From NCBI RefSeq assembly GCF_002005225.1, contig NZ_CP019724.1, forward strand, positions 5,411,501-5,475,500: a DNA stretch of 64,000 nt, given 5' to 3'. How positions within the stretch are numbered: the first letter of the stretch is position 1; every line of letters begins with the position of its first letter. Origin of the DNA: Streptomyces pactum. Lineage in GTDB: Bacteria; Actinomycetota; Actinomycetes; Streptomycetales; Streptomycetaceae. The position numbers were made by a program, and so were the translations under genes. The notes under the pieces are model-generated. The model saw nothing but the letters and a program-made list of their open reading frames with translations, was not told the origin of the DNA and did not search any database. Of the stretch, positions 15,920-24,000 are shown in pieces.

Positions 15920-17019
15920 AGGGTCACCACCACTCCGTCGCGGGCGGACCGGCGGGCCGCCTCCAGTACGTCCAGGGCGGCAGCCGCCTCACGGGCGCCG
16001 ACCGGGTTGGGTCCGCCCTCCAGCAGGGCCTTCGCCACCGCCGCGTAGTAGGCGGGGTAGTCGCCCGGTACGGTCGCCGCCACGCTTCCGCCGCCGGTCA
16101 CCGGGGACTCCCCGGAACCGACGCGGCCCCACAGCGACTCGTCCTCCTCGCCCCAGCCGGGGCCGGGCCGCTTGCCCTCGCGCAGCGCCGCCTCCTGCGG
16201 GTCGAGGCCGTGCTTGACGTACCCGGCCTTCGAGCCCAGGACCCGGAAACGGGGGCCGAGCTGGGCGGCGGTGGCGGAGACGTACAGGTGGGAGCGGACG
16301 CCGTTCGCGTGCGTGATCGCGAGGAACGTGTCGTCGTCCGCCTCCGCGCCCGCCCGCCGGACCACGGACTCGGCGTACACCTGCGTGGCCGGACCGAAGA
16401 GGACGAGCGCCTGGTCGACGACGTGGCTGCCGAGGTCGTAGAGGAGACCTCCGATCTCTGCCGGGTCGCCGGACTCGCGCCAGCCGCCCTTCGGCTTCGG
16501 CCGCCAGCGCTCGAAGCGGGACTCGAACCGCCACACGTCGCCCAGCGCGTCCTCGGCCAGCAGTTGGCGCAGGGTCAGGAAGTCGTTGTCCCAGCGGCGG
16601 TTCTGGAAGACGGAGAGCAGCAGGCCGCGCTCCTCGGCCAGCGCGGCCAGCTCCCGCGCCTCGGCCGCCGTGCCCGCGACCGGCTTGTCCACCACGACCG
16701 GCAGACCGGCCTCCAGGGCCGTCGTCGCGAGCGGCACGTGCGTCTTGTTCGGGGACGCGATGACGATCAGGTCCAGCTCGGCGGCCCGCTCGAACAGCTC
16801 GTCCGGGCCGGCGACGGTCCGCACGTCCGGGAACTCGGCGCGGGCCTGCCGCTGCCGGTCGGGGTTCGAGGTGACCACCGTGTCCAGGGTCAGGCCCTCG
16901 GTGGCGGCGATCAGCGGGGCGTGGAACACGGAGCCCGCGAGGCCGTAACCGACGAGGCCGACGCGCAGCGGGCCGCGCGGAGCGTTGCCCGGGGGATTGC
17001 CGGAGGGAGTACCAGTCAT
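15916..17019 (-). CDS. Gfo/Idh/MocA-family NAD(P)-dependent oxidoreductase
   Basis: A 367-residue enzyme with an N-terminal Rossmann fold (RVGLVGYGLAGSVFHAPLI). The signature E-K-P loop appears as VVVDKPVAGTAAEA, and the C-terminal alpha/beta domain includes GGLLYDLGSHVVDQALVLFG. The family oxidises sugars, inositols and related compounds. It is the first gene of an operon with the GlcG-like gene and is divergent from a ROK regulator with an inverted repeat between, suggesting sugar-responsive control. The ATG at 17019 is preceded by GGAGGGAG; the upstream in-frame ATG at 17055 would run through the operator. Confidence 0.92.
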   Translation of the reverse strand: MTGTPSGNPPGNAPRGPLRVGLVGYGLAGSVFHAPLIAATEGLTLDTVVTSNPDRQRQARAEFPDVRTVAGPDELFERAAELDLIVIASPNKTHVPLATTALEAGLPVVVDKPVAGTAAEARELAALAEERGLLLSVFQNRRWDNDFLTLRQLLAEDALGDVWRFESRFERWRPKPKGGWRESGDPAEIGGLLYDLGSHVVDQALVLFGPATQVYAESVVRRAGAEADDDTFLAITHANGVRSHLYVSATAAQLGPRFRVLGSKAGYVKHGLDPQEAALREGKRPGPGWGEEDESLWGRVGSGESPVTGGGSVAATVPGDYPAYYAAVAKALLEGGPNPVGAREAAAALDVLEAARRSARDGVVVTL

Positions 17020-17025
17020 GCCTCC

Positions 17026-17052
17026 CACTTTCGCAACGCTGTTGCCAAAGTG
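17026..17052. promoter_or_regulatory. Inverted-repeat operator candidate for the divergent ROK regulator
   Basis: CACTTTCGCAAC (17026-17037) and GTTGCCAAAGTG (17041-17052) are inverted repeats with 11 of 12 positions matching, around a 3-bp spacer. The site is 7 bp upstream of the oxidoreductase ATG and 24 bp upstream of the ROK GTG. A/T-containing inverted repeats of this type are usual ROK-family operators, so one bound dimer could control both genes. Confidence 0.6.
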
Positions 17053-17075
17053 CAAGCGCCGGAGACAATGGAGGC

Positions 17076-18653
17076 GTGAACGGGACGAACGGCGGGAGCG
17101 CGGACGCGGATAGCGCGAGGGCGGGGGCGGGTGCCGGTACGGGGTCGGGCGCGGGCGGTATGACTACGGGTGCTGGTGCTGGTGCTGGTGCTGGTGGCGG
17201 CGCGGGTGTCGGTACGGGCACGGGCGCTGATGCGGGCACGGGTGCGGGTGCGGGTGCGAGGACGGGCCGGGGCGCTGGTACGCAGACGGGTGCGGGGACG
17301 GGCCGGGGCGCTGGTACGGGGACGGGTGCGGGCGCGGGCGTGGGTCCTGCGGCGGGCGGTGGCATGCGGGGCGCGGCGGGTGGCGCCAACCTGCTCGCCC
17401 TGCGCAGCCACAACACCGCCCTGGTACTCGACCTGCTGCGCGGCGCCGGTGCCGACGGCATCAGCCGGCTCGAACTCGCCGAGCGTACCGGGCTCACCCC
17501 GCAGGCGGTCAGCAAGATCACCGCGCGGCTCCGGGAGGACGGGCTCGCCGCCGAGGCCGGACGCCGCGCGTCCACGGGCGGCAAGCCGCGCACGGTACTG
17601 CGCCTGGTGCCGGAGGCGGGCCACGCGCTCGGCGTCCACCTGGACCGGGACGAGCTGCGGGCGGTGCTGGTCGATCTGGACGGTGCCGTGGTGGGGGAGC
17701 GGCGCACCCCGCTGGACCTGGGCGCGGGTGCGGTGTCCGTGGTGGAGGCGGTGGCGCGGGCGGCCCGGGAGCTGGTCACCGGCACCCTGGCCCCGGCGGG
17801 GGGAGCCCTCGGTGCCGCGCCCACCCTCCTCGGCCTGGGCGTCGCCCTCCCCGGCCCGCTCGACCACGTCCGGGGCGTGCTGCACCGGGTCACCGGCTTC
17901 CCGGAGTGGGACGGGTTCCCGTTGCGGGACGCGCTGGCGCGCCGGCTCGGCGTGCCGGTCGTCGTCGACAAGGACACCAACGCGGCGGCGCTCGGCCTGG
18001 CGGTCGGTCTCGCGGCCGGTGGCAGGGGCGGCGAGCGGAGCGGTGAGCGAGGCGATGAGGACGGCCGCGAAGGCGACGGCGACGACGAAGGCGCCAGTGA
18101 CAGCGCCAGTGAGGGCGAGGGCGCCAGTGAAGGCGTCGGCGGGGGCGGCTGGGGCGGCTGGGGCCTGGGCGGCGGCGAGGGAAGCGGTTCGTTCGCCTAT
18201 CTGCACCTCGGTACGGGACTCGGCGCCGGCCTCGTCTTCGGCGGCGGCGTGCACCGGGGCGCCCGGACCGGCGCCGGGGAGTTCGGGCACCAGGTCGTCC
18301 AGTTGGACGGGCCGCCCTGCACCTGCGGGGCCCGCGGCTGCATAGAGGCCCTGTGCCTCGGTGCGGTGGCCCGCGGCGACCTCGCGGAGGCGGCCAGGGT
18401 GCTGGGCGCGGGCGCCGCGAACCTCGTCGGGCTGCTCGACATCGACCTGGTCCTGCTGGGCGGCCGTACCGTCGCCGCCGCGCCCGGCACCTTCGTCCAC
18501 GGGGTCGGCGCCGTCCTCGACGCCCGCGCCCGGCGCGAGGGCGGACGCGACGGCTCCGTACCGGTGCGGATCGCGCCCGGCGGGACGCGCGGAGTCGCGG
18601 AGGGCGCGGCCCAACTCCTGCTCGCCCCGCTGTTCGGGCGCGGCGGCGCCTGA
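17076..18653 (+). CDS. ROK-family transcriptional regulator with long low-complexity insertions
   Basis: 525 residues. Residues about 1-96 are Gly/Ala/Thr low complexity encoded by short imperfect repeats. The real ROK protein then begins: a winged HTH (NTALVLDLLRGAGADGISRLELAERTGLTPQAVSKI), the ATPase-like half with DKDTNAAALG, and the second half with LHLGTGLGAGLVFGG. The zinc motif is GEFGH...CTCGARGCIEA. Between the last two ROK blocks lies a Gly/Ser/Asp/Glu insertion of about 55 residues. An internal ATG at 17364 would give a normal N-terminus, but only the GTG at 17076 has GGAG nearby. It probably represses the divergent oxidoreductase operon in response to a sugar. Confidence 0.85.
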   Translation: MNGTNGGSADADSARAGAGAGTGSGAGGMTTGAGAGAGAGGGAGVGTGTGADAGTGAGAGARTGRGAGTQTGAGTGRGAGTGTGAGAGVGPAAGGGMRGAAGGANLLALRSHNTALVLDLLRGAGADGISRLELAERTGLTPQAVSKITARLREDGLAAEAGRRASTGGKPRTVLRLVPEAGHALGVHLDRDELRAVLVDLDGAVVGERRTPLDLGAGAVSVVEAVARAARELVTGTLAPAGGALGAAPTLLGLGVALPGPLDHVRGVLHRVTGFPEWDGFPLRDALARRLGVPVVVDKDTNAAALGLAVGLAAGGRGGERSGERGDEDGREGDGDDEGASDSASEGEGASEGVGGGGWGGWGLGGGEGSGSFAYLHLGTGLGAGLVFGGGVHRGARTGAGEFGHQVVQLDGPPCTCGARGCIEALCLGAVARGDLAEAARVLGAGAANLVGLLDIDLVLLGGRTVAAAPGTFVHGVGAVLDARARREGGRDGSVPVRIAPGGTRGVAEGAAQLLLAPLFGRGGA

Positions 18654-18757
18654 CGGTGCTCGCTCGCCGCCCCGGTGCCGGACGACGAGCGGAGCGGATG
18701 TCCCGGCGGCACGCCGTCCGCGTCCGGCTCTACCCGCGACAACCGCTCCGCTCGAGG

Positions 18758-18902
18758 CCCTGTGGGCCGCGCCCGGCCACGCCCGCCTGCGTGCCCCTGT
18801 GGGCCGCGCCTGGGCTACGTCCGTCTGCGTGCCCCTGTGGGCCGCGCTGGGCTACGTCCGTCTGCGTGCCCCTGCGCGCCGCGCCTTGCCGCGCCCGCCT
18901 GC
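18758..18902. repeat. Four imperfect 37-bp tandem repeats
   Basis: The unit begins CCCTGTGGGCCGCGCC and ends CGTCTGCGTGC. The two central copies are nearly identical and the outer two are diverged. The array fills the gap between the stop of the ROK gene and the stop of the convergent sugar dehydrogenase gene. Open frames through it are a by-product of its GC content and lack start signals. Confidence 0.8.
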
Positions 18903-18910
18903 GCCGCCGC

Positions 18911-20506
18911 TCAGCGGCCCACCGCGCACGCGTCCCCGTTGAGCATGAAGCGCGGCGGCGGCGACGCGTCACCGGTGTGCTCGGCGAGGTAGCCCAGCGT
19001 GACGCTCGCGCCCGGCGCGATCGTGGCGTTGTGCGGGGCGCTGCCCGCCGAGACCGTGTTGCTCCCCTGCGTCAGCTCCGTGTTCCAGTCGGAGACGACG
19101 CGCTGCCCGAGGGCCAGCGGGAACTCGAGCGTCCAGCCGTTCACCGGGGCGTCGCCGGTGTTGGTGACGGTGAGGTCGACCGTCGTACCGGTGCCCCAGG
19201 CCGTGACCGTGCGGTCCACCCGGCAGGTGGGTTCCTCGCGCGTGAACGACATGCGGTGCAGGCCGCCGGGCAGGTCGTTCACCACGTAGAACTCCCCGTC
19301 CACGGTCGTGCCGATCGACGTCACCTGGGTGGGCGTCTCGCCGATCTCGGCCTGCTCGTAGCCGCCTCGGCCGTCGGGCCGCAGCGCCCACACGGTGGAC
19401 GAGCAGTAGTCGGTGGCGATGTAGGTGCCGCCGACCAGGTCGGCGTACTGCCGGCCCCGGTAGACGTGGCCGCCGATGACCGAGCAGCCGCCGGTGTAGG
19501 GGGAGTAGGTGAAGACCGGCTCGGTGTACTCCTCGCCGGGCACGCAGTCCCCGTCGGTGAACTTCTCCAGCCCCTCGTAGCAGGACCAGCCGAGGTTCAG
19601 TCCGCCCTGGCCGGCGGGAATGTGGTCGACCTCCTCCCAGCGGCCCTGGCCGACGTCGCCGATCCACAGGGAGCCGTCGGCGGCGTCGAAGGAGAAGCGC
19701 CAGGGGTTGCGCAGCCCGTACAGCCAGATCTCCTCGCGGGCGCCGGGGGTGCCGACGAAGGGGTTGTCGTCGGGGACGCAGTAGGCGAGCGGGGCGCAGG
19801 CGCGGCTCACGTCGATGCGCATGATCTTGCCCAGCAGGGTGTCCAGCCGCTGCCCGGCGTCGAAGGGGTCGCCGGAGCCGCCGCCGTCGCCGATGCTCCA
19901 GTACAGGTCGCCGTCGGGGCCGAACGCGAGCTGGCCGCCGTTGTGGTTGCTGTACTCGGCGTGTGCCTGGGAGAGCAGGACCTCCAGGCGGGACTCGTCG
20001 AGCCGGTAGCGGGCGAGGGTGACCGCGCCGTCGGGGAGTGCCGTGTACGCCAGGTACAGGTCCGGGCTGTCGGCGAAGTCCGGCGGGAGCGCGATGCCGA
20101 GCAGGCCGCGCTCGTTGCCCGACTCGTCCACGGACGGGGTGATGTCGAGCAGCGGGGCCTGGGCCAGGCCGGTGTCCGGGTGGTAGACGCGGACCCTGCC
20201 GGACTTCTCGGTGATGAACAGCCGGTCCGTGCCGTCGTCGGGGGCGGCGAGGGCGGTGGGCCGTCTCAGCCCGGAGGCGACCTGGGTGGTGGTGGCGTTG
20301 AGCGACGGGAGGGGGACGGACGCCTTGACCGGTCCCGGGACCGGTCCCGGGACCGGCCCCGCTGTCGCTGTCGCTGTCGCTGCCACTGCCGCGGAGGCGG
20401 GGGTCAGGGCGGTCAGCAGGAGGACCGGCAGCAGCGCCGCGGCGAGGGTGCTCAGGACGAGCGTCAGGCGACGCCGCACGTGACGGACATGTATATGACA
20501 ACGCAT
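18911..20506 (-). CDS. Secreted PQQ-type sugar dehydrogenase with C-terminal CBM2
   Basis: 531 residues. A signal peptide with a long basic N-region is followed by a Gly/Pro/Val linker (PVPGPVPGPV). The six-bladed glucose/sorbosone dehydrogenase propeller comes next: ASGLRRPTALAAPDDGTDRLFITEKSG, NERGLLGIALPPDF, NHNGGQLAFGPDGDLYWSIGDGG, GLRNPWRFSFDAADG and GLNLGWSCYEG. The last 100 residues are a CBM2-type cellulose-binding module (TAWGTGTTVDLTVTNTGDAPVNGWTLEFPL...NTVSAGSAPHNATIAPGASVTLGYLAEHTG) with its conserved tryptophans. It probably oxidises cellulose-derived sugars and could feed electrons or peroxide to LPMO-like enzymes. A CebR-type box lies 40 bp upstream, fitting induction by cellobiose. 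Confidence 0.88.
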   Translation of the reverse strand: MRCHIHVRHVRRRLTLVLSTLAAALLPVLLLTALTPASAAVAATATATAGPVPGPVPGPVKASVPLPSLNATTTQVASGLRRPTALAAPDDGTDRLFITEKSGRVRVYHPDTGLAQAPLLDITPSVDESGNERGLLGIALPPDFADSPDLYLAYTALPDGAVTLARYRLDESRLEVLLSQAHAEYSNHNGGQLAFGPDGDLYWSIGDGGGSGDPFDAGQRLDTLLGKIMRIDVSRACAPLAYCVPDDNPFVGTPGAREEIWLYGLRNPWRFSFDAADGSLWIGDVGQGRWEEVDHIPAGQGGLNLGWSCYEGLEKFTDGDCVPGEEYTEPVFTYSPYTGGCSVIGGHVYRGRQYADLVGGTYIATDYCSSTVWALRPDGRGGYEQAEIGETPTQVTSIGTTVDGEFYVVNDLPGGLHRMSFTREEPTCRVDRTVTAWGTGTTVDLTVTNTGDAPVNGWTLEFPLALGQRVVSDWNTELTQGSNTVSAGSAPHNATIAPGASVTLGYLAEHTGDASPPPRFMLNGDACAVGR

Positions 20507-20545
20507 GAGTCCTACTCGTCCTTCTTTCCGTGGGCGTCGATGGTG

Positions 20546-20559
20546 TGGGAGCGCTCCCG
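20546..20559. promoter_or_regulatory. CebR-type operator upstream of the CBM2 sugar dehydrogenase
   Basis: TGGGAGCGCTCCCG matches 13 of 14 bases of the established CebR box TGGGAGCGCTCCCA. CebR is the LacI-family repressor released by cellobiose in Streptomyces cellulase and cebEFG control. It is 40 bp upstream of the dehydrogenase ATG on the minus strand and 215 bp from the divergent surface-protein ATG. Confidence 0.8.
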
Positions 20560-20773
20560 CGCTCCCGCACTCAGGCTGCGACTCATGAGGCGGAGGGGCA
20601 ACGCGTGATTGCGCCACTTTCGCGCCGCCTGGCGCGAACAGGGTCCGTCGGCGGTCGTCGCGTCGGGCCGCCGGTCGAGGGGCGCCGGCCGAGGGGCGCC
20701 GGTCCTCCGTCCGGGTGTCATGGCTCGGATGGCGGTGCCCGGGGCCGCGATCCATCGGCACGATCATGTGTTT

Positions 20774-21559
20774 ATGCGACTGTTCACGCCCGCGTCCCCC
20801 GGCCTGGTGGCGGCAGCCGCCCTCCTGGCCGCCACCGCGTCCGCCGTCCCCGCACACGCGGATCCCCGGGCCCCGCTGCCCGCCTGCACGGCCCCGGACG
20901 ACCACACCTTCCCCCTCACCACCCGCATCCACGGCGGCCCCGCCGGCTACGAGGCGGGCGGTGGCTACGGCACCTGGTACGTGGACCTCACCAACACCAC
21001 CTCCCGCACCTGCGAGGGAATCCACCCGGTCGTCGTCCTCGTCGACGAGAAGCGGACCCTGGAGCCCTCGCAGGCCCGCCTGGAGTTCTACGACGGCTCC
21101 CAGCCGCACCCCGTCGTCTTCGAGGCGACCGACCGGGACGAGCTGATCGGCGCGTTCGGTGACGCCGTCGACGCGAGCGCCGGCTTCCCCGGCTTCACCG
21201 TCGGCCCCGGCAAGACCCGCACCGTGAAGGTGCGGCTCGCGCTCACCTCGGACGCCGCTCCCAACGAGGTCACCGCCAACGCGGCCGTGGTCCAGCGGCG
21301 CGGCGGCGACGGCGAGTGGATCGGCCAGTCGAACGACTACCGGTTCCGCATCGGCACCGGTGCGCCGGCCGCCGCGACGAGCACCGGCCCCGCCACCCCG
21401 TCCGTCGCCGCCACCCCGGACGACCAGGGCACCGGCATCCCCTTCGCCGACGAACTCGCCGGCACCGGACTGGGCCGGATGGACGCGGCCCTGGGCGCCA
21501 CCGCCCTGCTCATCGCCGCCGGCGGCGTGGCCGTACTGCTGACCCGCAGACGCCGCTGA
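20774..21559 (+). CDS. LAxTG-type sortase-anchored surface protein
   Basis: 261 residues with a signal peptide (LVAAAALLAATASAVPAHA) and a beta-sandwich ectodomain (YGTWYVDLTNTTSRTCEGIHPVVVLVDEKRTLEP). A Thr/Ala/Pro-rich stalk follows, then a sorting signal: LAGTG, a hydrophobic segment (GATALLIAAGGVAVLL) and RRRR. LAxTG is the recognition motif of class E sortases in Streptomyces, which anchor the long chaplins. The ATG at 20774 is chosen because the signal peptide starts there. The gene is divergent from the sugar dehydrogenase gene. The ectodomain family is not recognised. Confidence 0.82.
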   Translation: MRLFTPASPGLVAAAALLAATASAVPAHADPRAPLPACTAPDDHTFPLTTRIHGGPAGYEAGGGYGTWYVDLTNTTSRTCEGIHPVVVLVDEKRTLEPSQARLEFYDGSQPHPVVFEATDRDELIGAFGDAVDASAGFPGFTVGPGKTRTVKVRLALTSDAAPNEVTANAAVVQRRGGDGEWIGQSNDYRFRIGTGAPAAATSTGPATPSVAATPDDQGTGIPFADELAGTGLGRMDAALGATALLIAAGGVAVLLTRRRR

Positions 21560-21567
21560 TTCGGCCC

Positions 21568-21651
21568 GGAGCCTGGAGTCCCGGGCGCGGAGCCTGGAGT
21601 CCCGGGCGCGGAGCCTGGAGTCCCGGACGCGGAGCCCGGAGTCCCGGACGC
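21568..21651. repeat. 21-bp tandem repeat, four copies
   Basis: Four contiguous units of about GGAGCCTGGAGTCCCGGGCGC with one to three changes, plus a 7-bp partial copy, begin 9 bp after the stop of the LAxTG protein gene. The unit length of 21 bp could be read as seven-codon repeats on either strand, but there is no start or ribosome site. It may contribute to 3'-end RNA structure. Confidence 0.85.
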
Positions 21652-21755
21652 GGAGCCCACCGTCCGCCCGCCGGAAGCTGAGACGGCCGTTCCCACAAGA
21701 TCCTGCGCTGTTTAGGCTGGGGCGCACGCTGGACCGCGCAGGAGGAGACCCGCAC

Positions 21756-22535
21756 ATGGCAGACCGCAAGCCCATCGAGTCGTGGCTCACCGACATGGAC
21801 GGCGTCCTCATCCACGAGGGCGTGCCGATCCCCGGCGCCGACGCCTTCATCAAGAGGCTCCGCGAGTCCGGCAAGCCCTTCCTGGTCCTCACCAATAACT
21901 CGATCTACACCCCGCGCGACCTGCACGCCCGGCTGCGCCGCATGGGCCTGGAGGTGCCGATCGAGTCGATCTGGACCTCGGCGCTGGCCACCGCCAAGTT
22001 CCTGGACGACCAGCGGCCGGGCGGCTCGGCGTACGTCATCGGCGAGGCCGGTCTGACCACCGCGCTGCACGACATCGGCTACATCCTCACCGACCACGAG
22101 CCCGACTACGTGGTCCTCGGCGAGACCCGCACCTACTCCTTCGAGGCCATGACGAAGGCGGTCCGGCTGATCAACGCGGGCGCCCGGTTCATCTGCACCA
22201 ACCCCGACGAGACCGGCCCCTCCACCGAGGGACCGCTCCCGGCGACCGGCGCGGTGGCCGCCCTGATCACCAAGGCGACCGGCAAGCAGCCGTACTTCGC
22301 GGGCAAGCCCAACCCGCTGATGATGCGCACCGGGCTGAACGCGATCGGCGCCCACTCCGAGAGCAGCGCGATGATCGGCGACCGCATGGACACCGACGTG
22401 CTGGCCGGCATCGAGGCCGGCATGCAGACCTTTCTCGTGCTCACCGGCCTGACCCGGCCCGAGCAGGTCGAGAACTTCCCGTACCGCCCGTCCAAGGTGG
22501 TCGACTCCATCGCCGACCTGGTCGAACGGGTCTGA
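21756..22535 (+). CDS. HAD-IIA family phosphatase (NagD-like)
   Basis: 259 residues. HAD motif I is DMDGVLIHEG with the nucleophile Asp, motif II is LVLTNNS, the lysine is in FAGKPNPLMM, and the acidic motif IV is MIGDRMDTDVLAGIEAG. The C2a-type cap lies between motifs II and III. NagD-like enzymes dephosphorylate sugar phosphates or nucleotides as metabolite-repair enzymes. The start has AGGAGGAG upstream. A GGCCCCCGC hairpin follows the stop. It is an ordinary housekeeping gene, apparently monocistronic. Confidence 0.92.
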   Translation: MADRKPIESWLTDMDGVLIHEGVPIPGADAFIKRLRESGKPFLVLTNNSIYTPRDLHARLRRMGLEVPIESIWTSALATAKFLDDQRPGGSAYVIGEAGLTTALHDIGYILTDHEPDYVVLGETRTYSFEAMTKAVRLINAGARFICTNPDETGPSTEGPLPATGAVAALITKATGKQPYFAGKPNPLMMRTGLNAIGAHSESSAMIGDRMDTDVLAGIEAGMQTFLVLTGLTRPEQVENFPYRPSKVVDSIADLVERV

Positions 22536-22605
22536 AACCGGTACGCCGGCCCGTACGCCCACGGCAAACCCCGAGCCCCTCGGTATGACCCGTTCGGAGC
22601 AGCCG

Positions 22606-22630
22606 GGCCCCCGCGCGGGATGCGGGGGCC
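22606..22630 (+). terminator. Hairpin after the HAD phosphatase gene
   Basis: GGCCCCCGC (22606-22614) and GCGGGGGCC (22622-22630) form an exact 9-bp stem with a 7-nt loop, 70 bp after the stop codon. It lies directly before the ribosome site of the next gene. It may end transcription or separate the sortase unit. Confidence 0.5.
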
Positions 22631-22669
22631 GGTTCCGCGGGGGAGTCTCCAGGTAACCGGAGGTGGACG

Positions 22670-23233
22670 ATGGGCTCACTGAAAGTCGCTCTCTGTGCCG
22701 GGGCCGCGCTGGCCGCGGCGCTCGCACCGATCGCGGCCCGCACACCGGCCGCGCACGCGGTGGACGGCGGTGGCGTCTCGGTGTCACCGTCCACACCCGC
22801 GCCCGGCGGCGACGTCGAGCTCCGCGTGGCGGACTGCACCGAGAAGACGGCCCTCGCCGTGTCGGCGGCGTTCGTCTCGGACCTGAAGCTCACCGTGGCC
22901 GCGAGGGACGGCGTCCTCGTCGGCGCCGGCACGGTCCGCTCCACCACGGAGGCCGGCGCGTACGCCGTGCGGGTCGAGTGCGGCGGTGACGCCCGCGAGG
23001 GCACCATCACCGTCGCCGGGCCGCGGCGCCCGGCGGCGCCCGCCTCGCCCGTCGCCCCCGTCGACGCGGGCGGCGGCGGCACCGCGCGGCTGGCCGCCGC
23101 CGACACCCGGGACGAGGCCCGTCCCGAACCCCCCGGCACGGCGCACACCGTGACCGGTCTGGTCCTCGCCGGCATCGCCGCCGTCGCCGTCGCGCTGCGC
23201 GGGGTCCGCAGCCGGGGCCTCGGAACGGACTGA
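22670..23233 (+). CDS. Small secreted membrane-anchored protein, sortase partner
   Basis: 187 residues. A signal peptide (VALCAGAALAAALAPIAARTPAAHA) precedes a beta-sandwich domain of about 75 residues (GVSVSPSTPAPGGDVELRVADCTEKTALAVSAAF...YAVRVECGG) with a likely disulfide. An Ala/Pro/Gly stalk and a C-terminal hydrophobic helix (VTGLVLAGIAAVAVAL) with a basic tail follow. The sequence PPGTA just before the helix resembles a degenerate LPxTG-like signal. It starts after GGAGG and ends 6 bp before the sortase gene, so it is the natural substrate candidate for that sortase. Confidence 0.82.
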   Translation: MGSLKVALCAGAALAAALAPIAARTPAAHAVDGGGVSVSPSTPAPGGDVELRVADCTEKTALAVSAAFVSDLKLTVAARDGVLVGAGTVRSTTEAGAYAVRVECGGDAREGTITVAGPRRPAAPASPVAPVDAGGGGTARLAAADTRDEARPEPPGTAHTVTGLVLAGIAAVAVALRGVRSRGLGTD

Positions 23234-23239
23234 CCGACC

Positions 23240-23911
23240 ATGTCCGGACCGGACCAGCGACGCGCCGTCGGCTCCGGCCGCCCGGTGACCGGCATCGCCT
23301 GGGTGGTGCTGCTCCTGGGGCTGTGGCTGTGGGGCCGCGAGGCCACCGACGTGCGCGAGGGCGTATCCCGGCCCGCCACCGGCGACATGGCGGCGGCCGG
23401 CCGGCCCCCCGGCATACCCCTGCCCCCCGCGCACGCGCCCCTCGACGGCGCCGTGCCGCAGCGGCTCGACGTCCCCCGGCTCGGCATCCGGGCCCCGGTC
23501 GTGGCCCGCGGCCTCGACGCCGAGGGCGCCATCGAACCACCGCCCTTCGACCGGCCCGGCTCCGTCGGCTGGTACGCGGACGGCGTGACGCCGGGCGAGG
23601 CGGGGACCGCGCTGATGGTGGGCCACGTCGACACCGAGACCCGGCCCGCCGTCTTCTACGAGATCAGCACCCTGGAGCCCGGCGAGACGATCCGGGTGGC
23701 CCGCGAAGCCGCCGAGGCCGCCGAGTTCACCGTCGACGACGTCAAGGTCCACACCCGCGACGGCTTCGACGCCCGGCAGGCCTACGGGCCGCACCGCACG
23801 GGCCGCGCCGAACTCCGTCTGATCACCTGCGGCGGCACCTTCGACCGCGCCACCGGCAGCTACACGGCCAACGTGGTCGTCTCGGCGTACCTCACGGGCA
23901 CCGGCCCCTGA
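23240..23911 (+). CDS. Class F sortase
   Basis: 223 residues with an N-terminal membrane anchor (VTGIAWVVLLLGLWLWG) and then the sortase beta-barrel. The catalytic triad can be placed: His in MVGHVDTETR, Cys in LRLITCGG and Arg in a later strand before YTANVVVSAYL. The sequence RLDVPRLGIRAPVVARGLDAEGAIEPPPFDRPGSVGWYADG is typical of the class F sortases of actinobacteria, which are the least understood class. It is a transpeptidase acting outside the membrane. It follows the putative substrate gene by 6 bp. Confidence 0.9.
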   Translation: MSGPDQRRAVGSGRPVTGIAWVVLLLGLWLWGREATDVREGVSRPATGDMAAAGRPPGIPLPPAHAPLDGAVPQRLDVPRLGIRAPVVARGLDAEGAIEPPPFDRPGSVGWYADGVTPGEAGTALMVGHVDTETRPAVFYEISTLEPGETIRVAREAAEAAEFTVDDVKVHTRDGFDARQAYGPHRTGRAELRLITCGGTFDRATGSYTANVVVSAYLTGTGP

Positions 23912-24000
23912 CAACCTCCGGGCCGGTATTCGGGAACCGCGTGGGCGTCGCGGGCGTATGTCAGGATTGAGCCTTGGAACAGTGCACCCAGGGGGGTTGG

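Noticed and set aside
15989..18614. Two long minus-strand frames (663 and 532 codons) over the Gfo/Idh and ROK genes
   Set aside because: They are antisense or alternative-frame reads of repeat-rich DNA. Runs of Arg-Thr and Pro-Ala come from the Gly/Ala repeat tract on the other strand.
18911..21895. 994-codon extension upstream of the PQQ dehydrogenase
   Set aside because: The signal peptide at 20506 marks the real start. The extension would run through the CebR box and antisense to the LAxTG gene.
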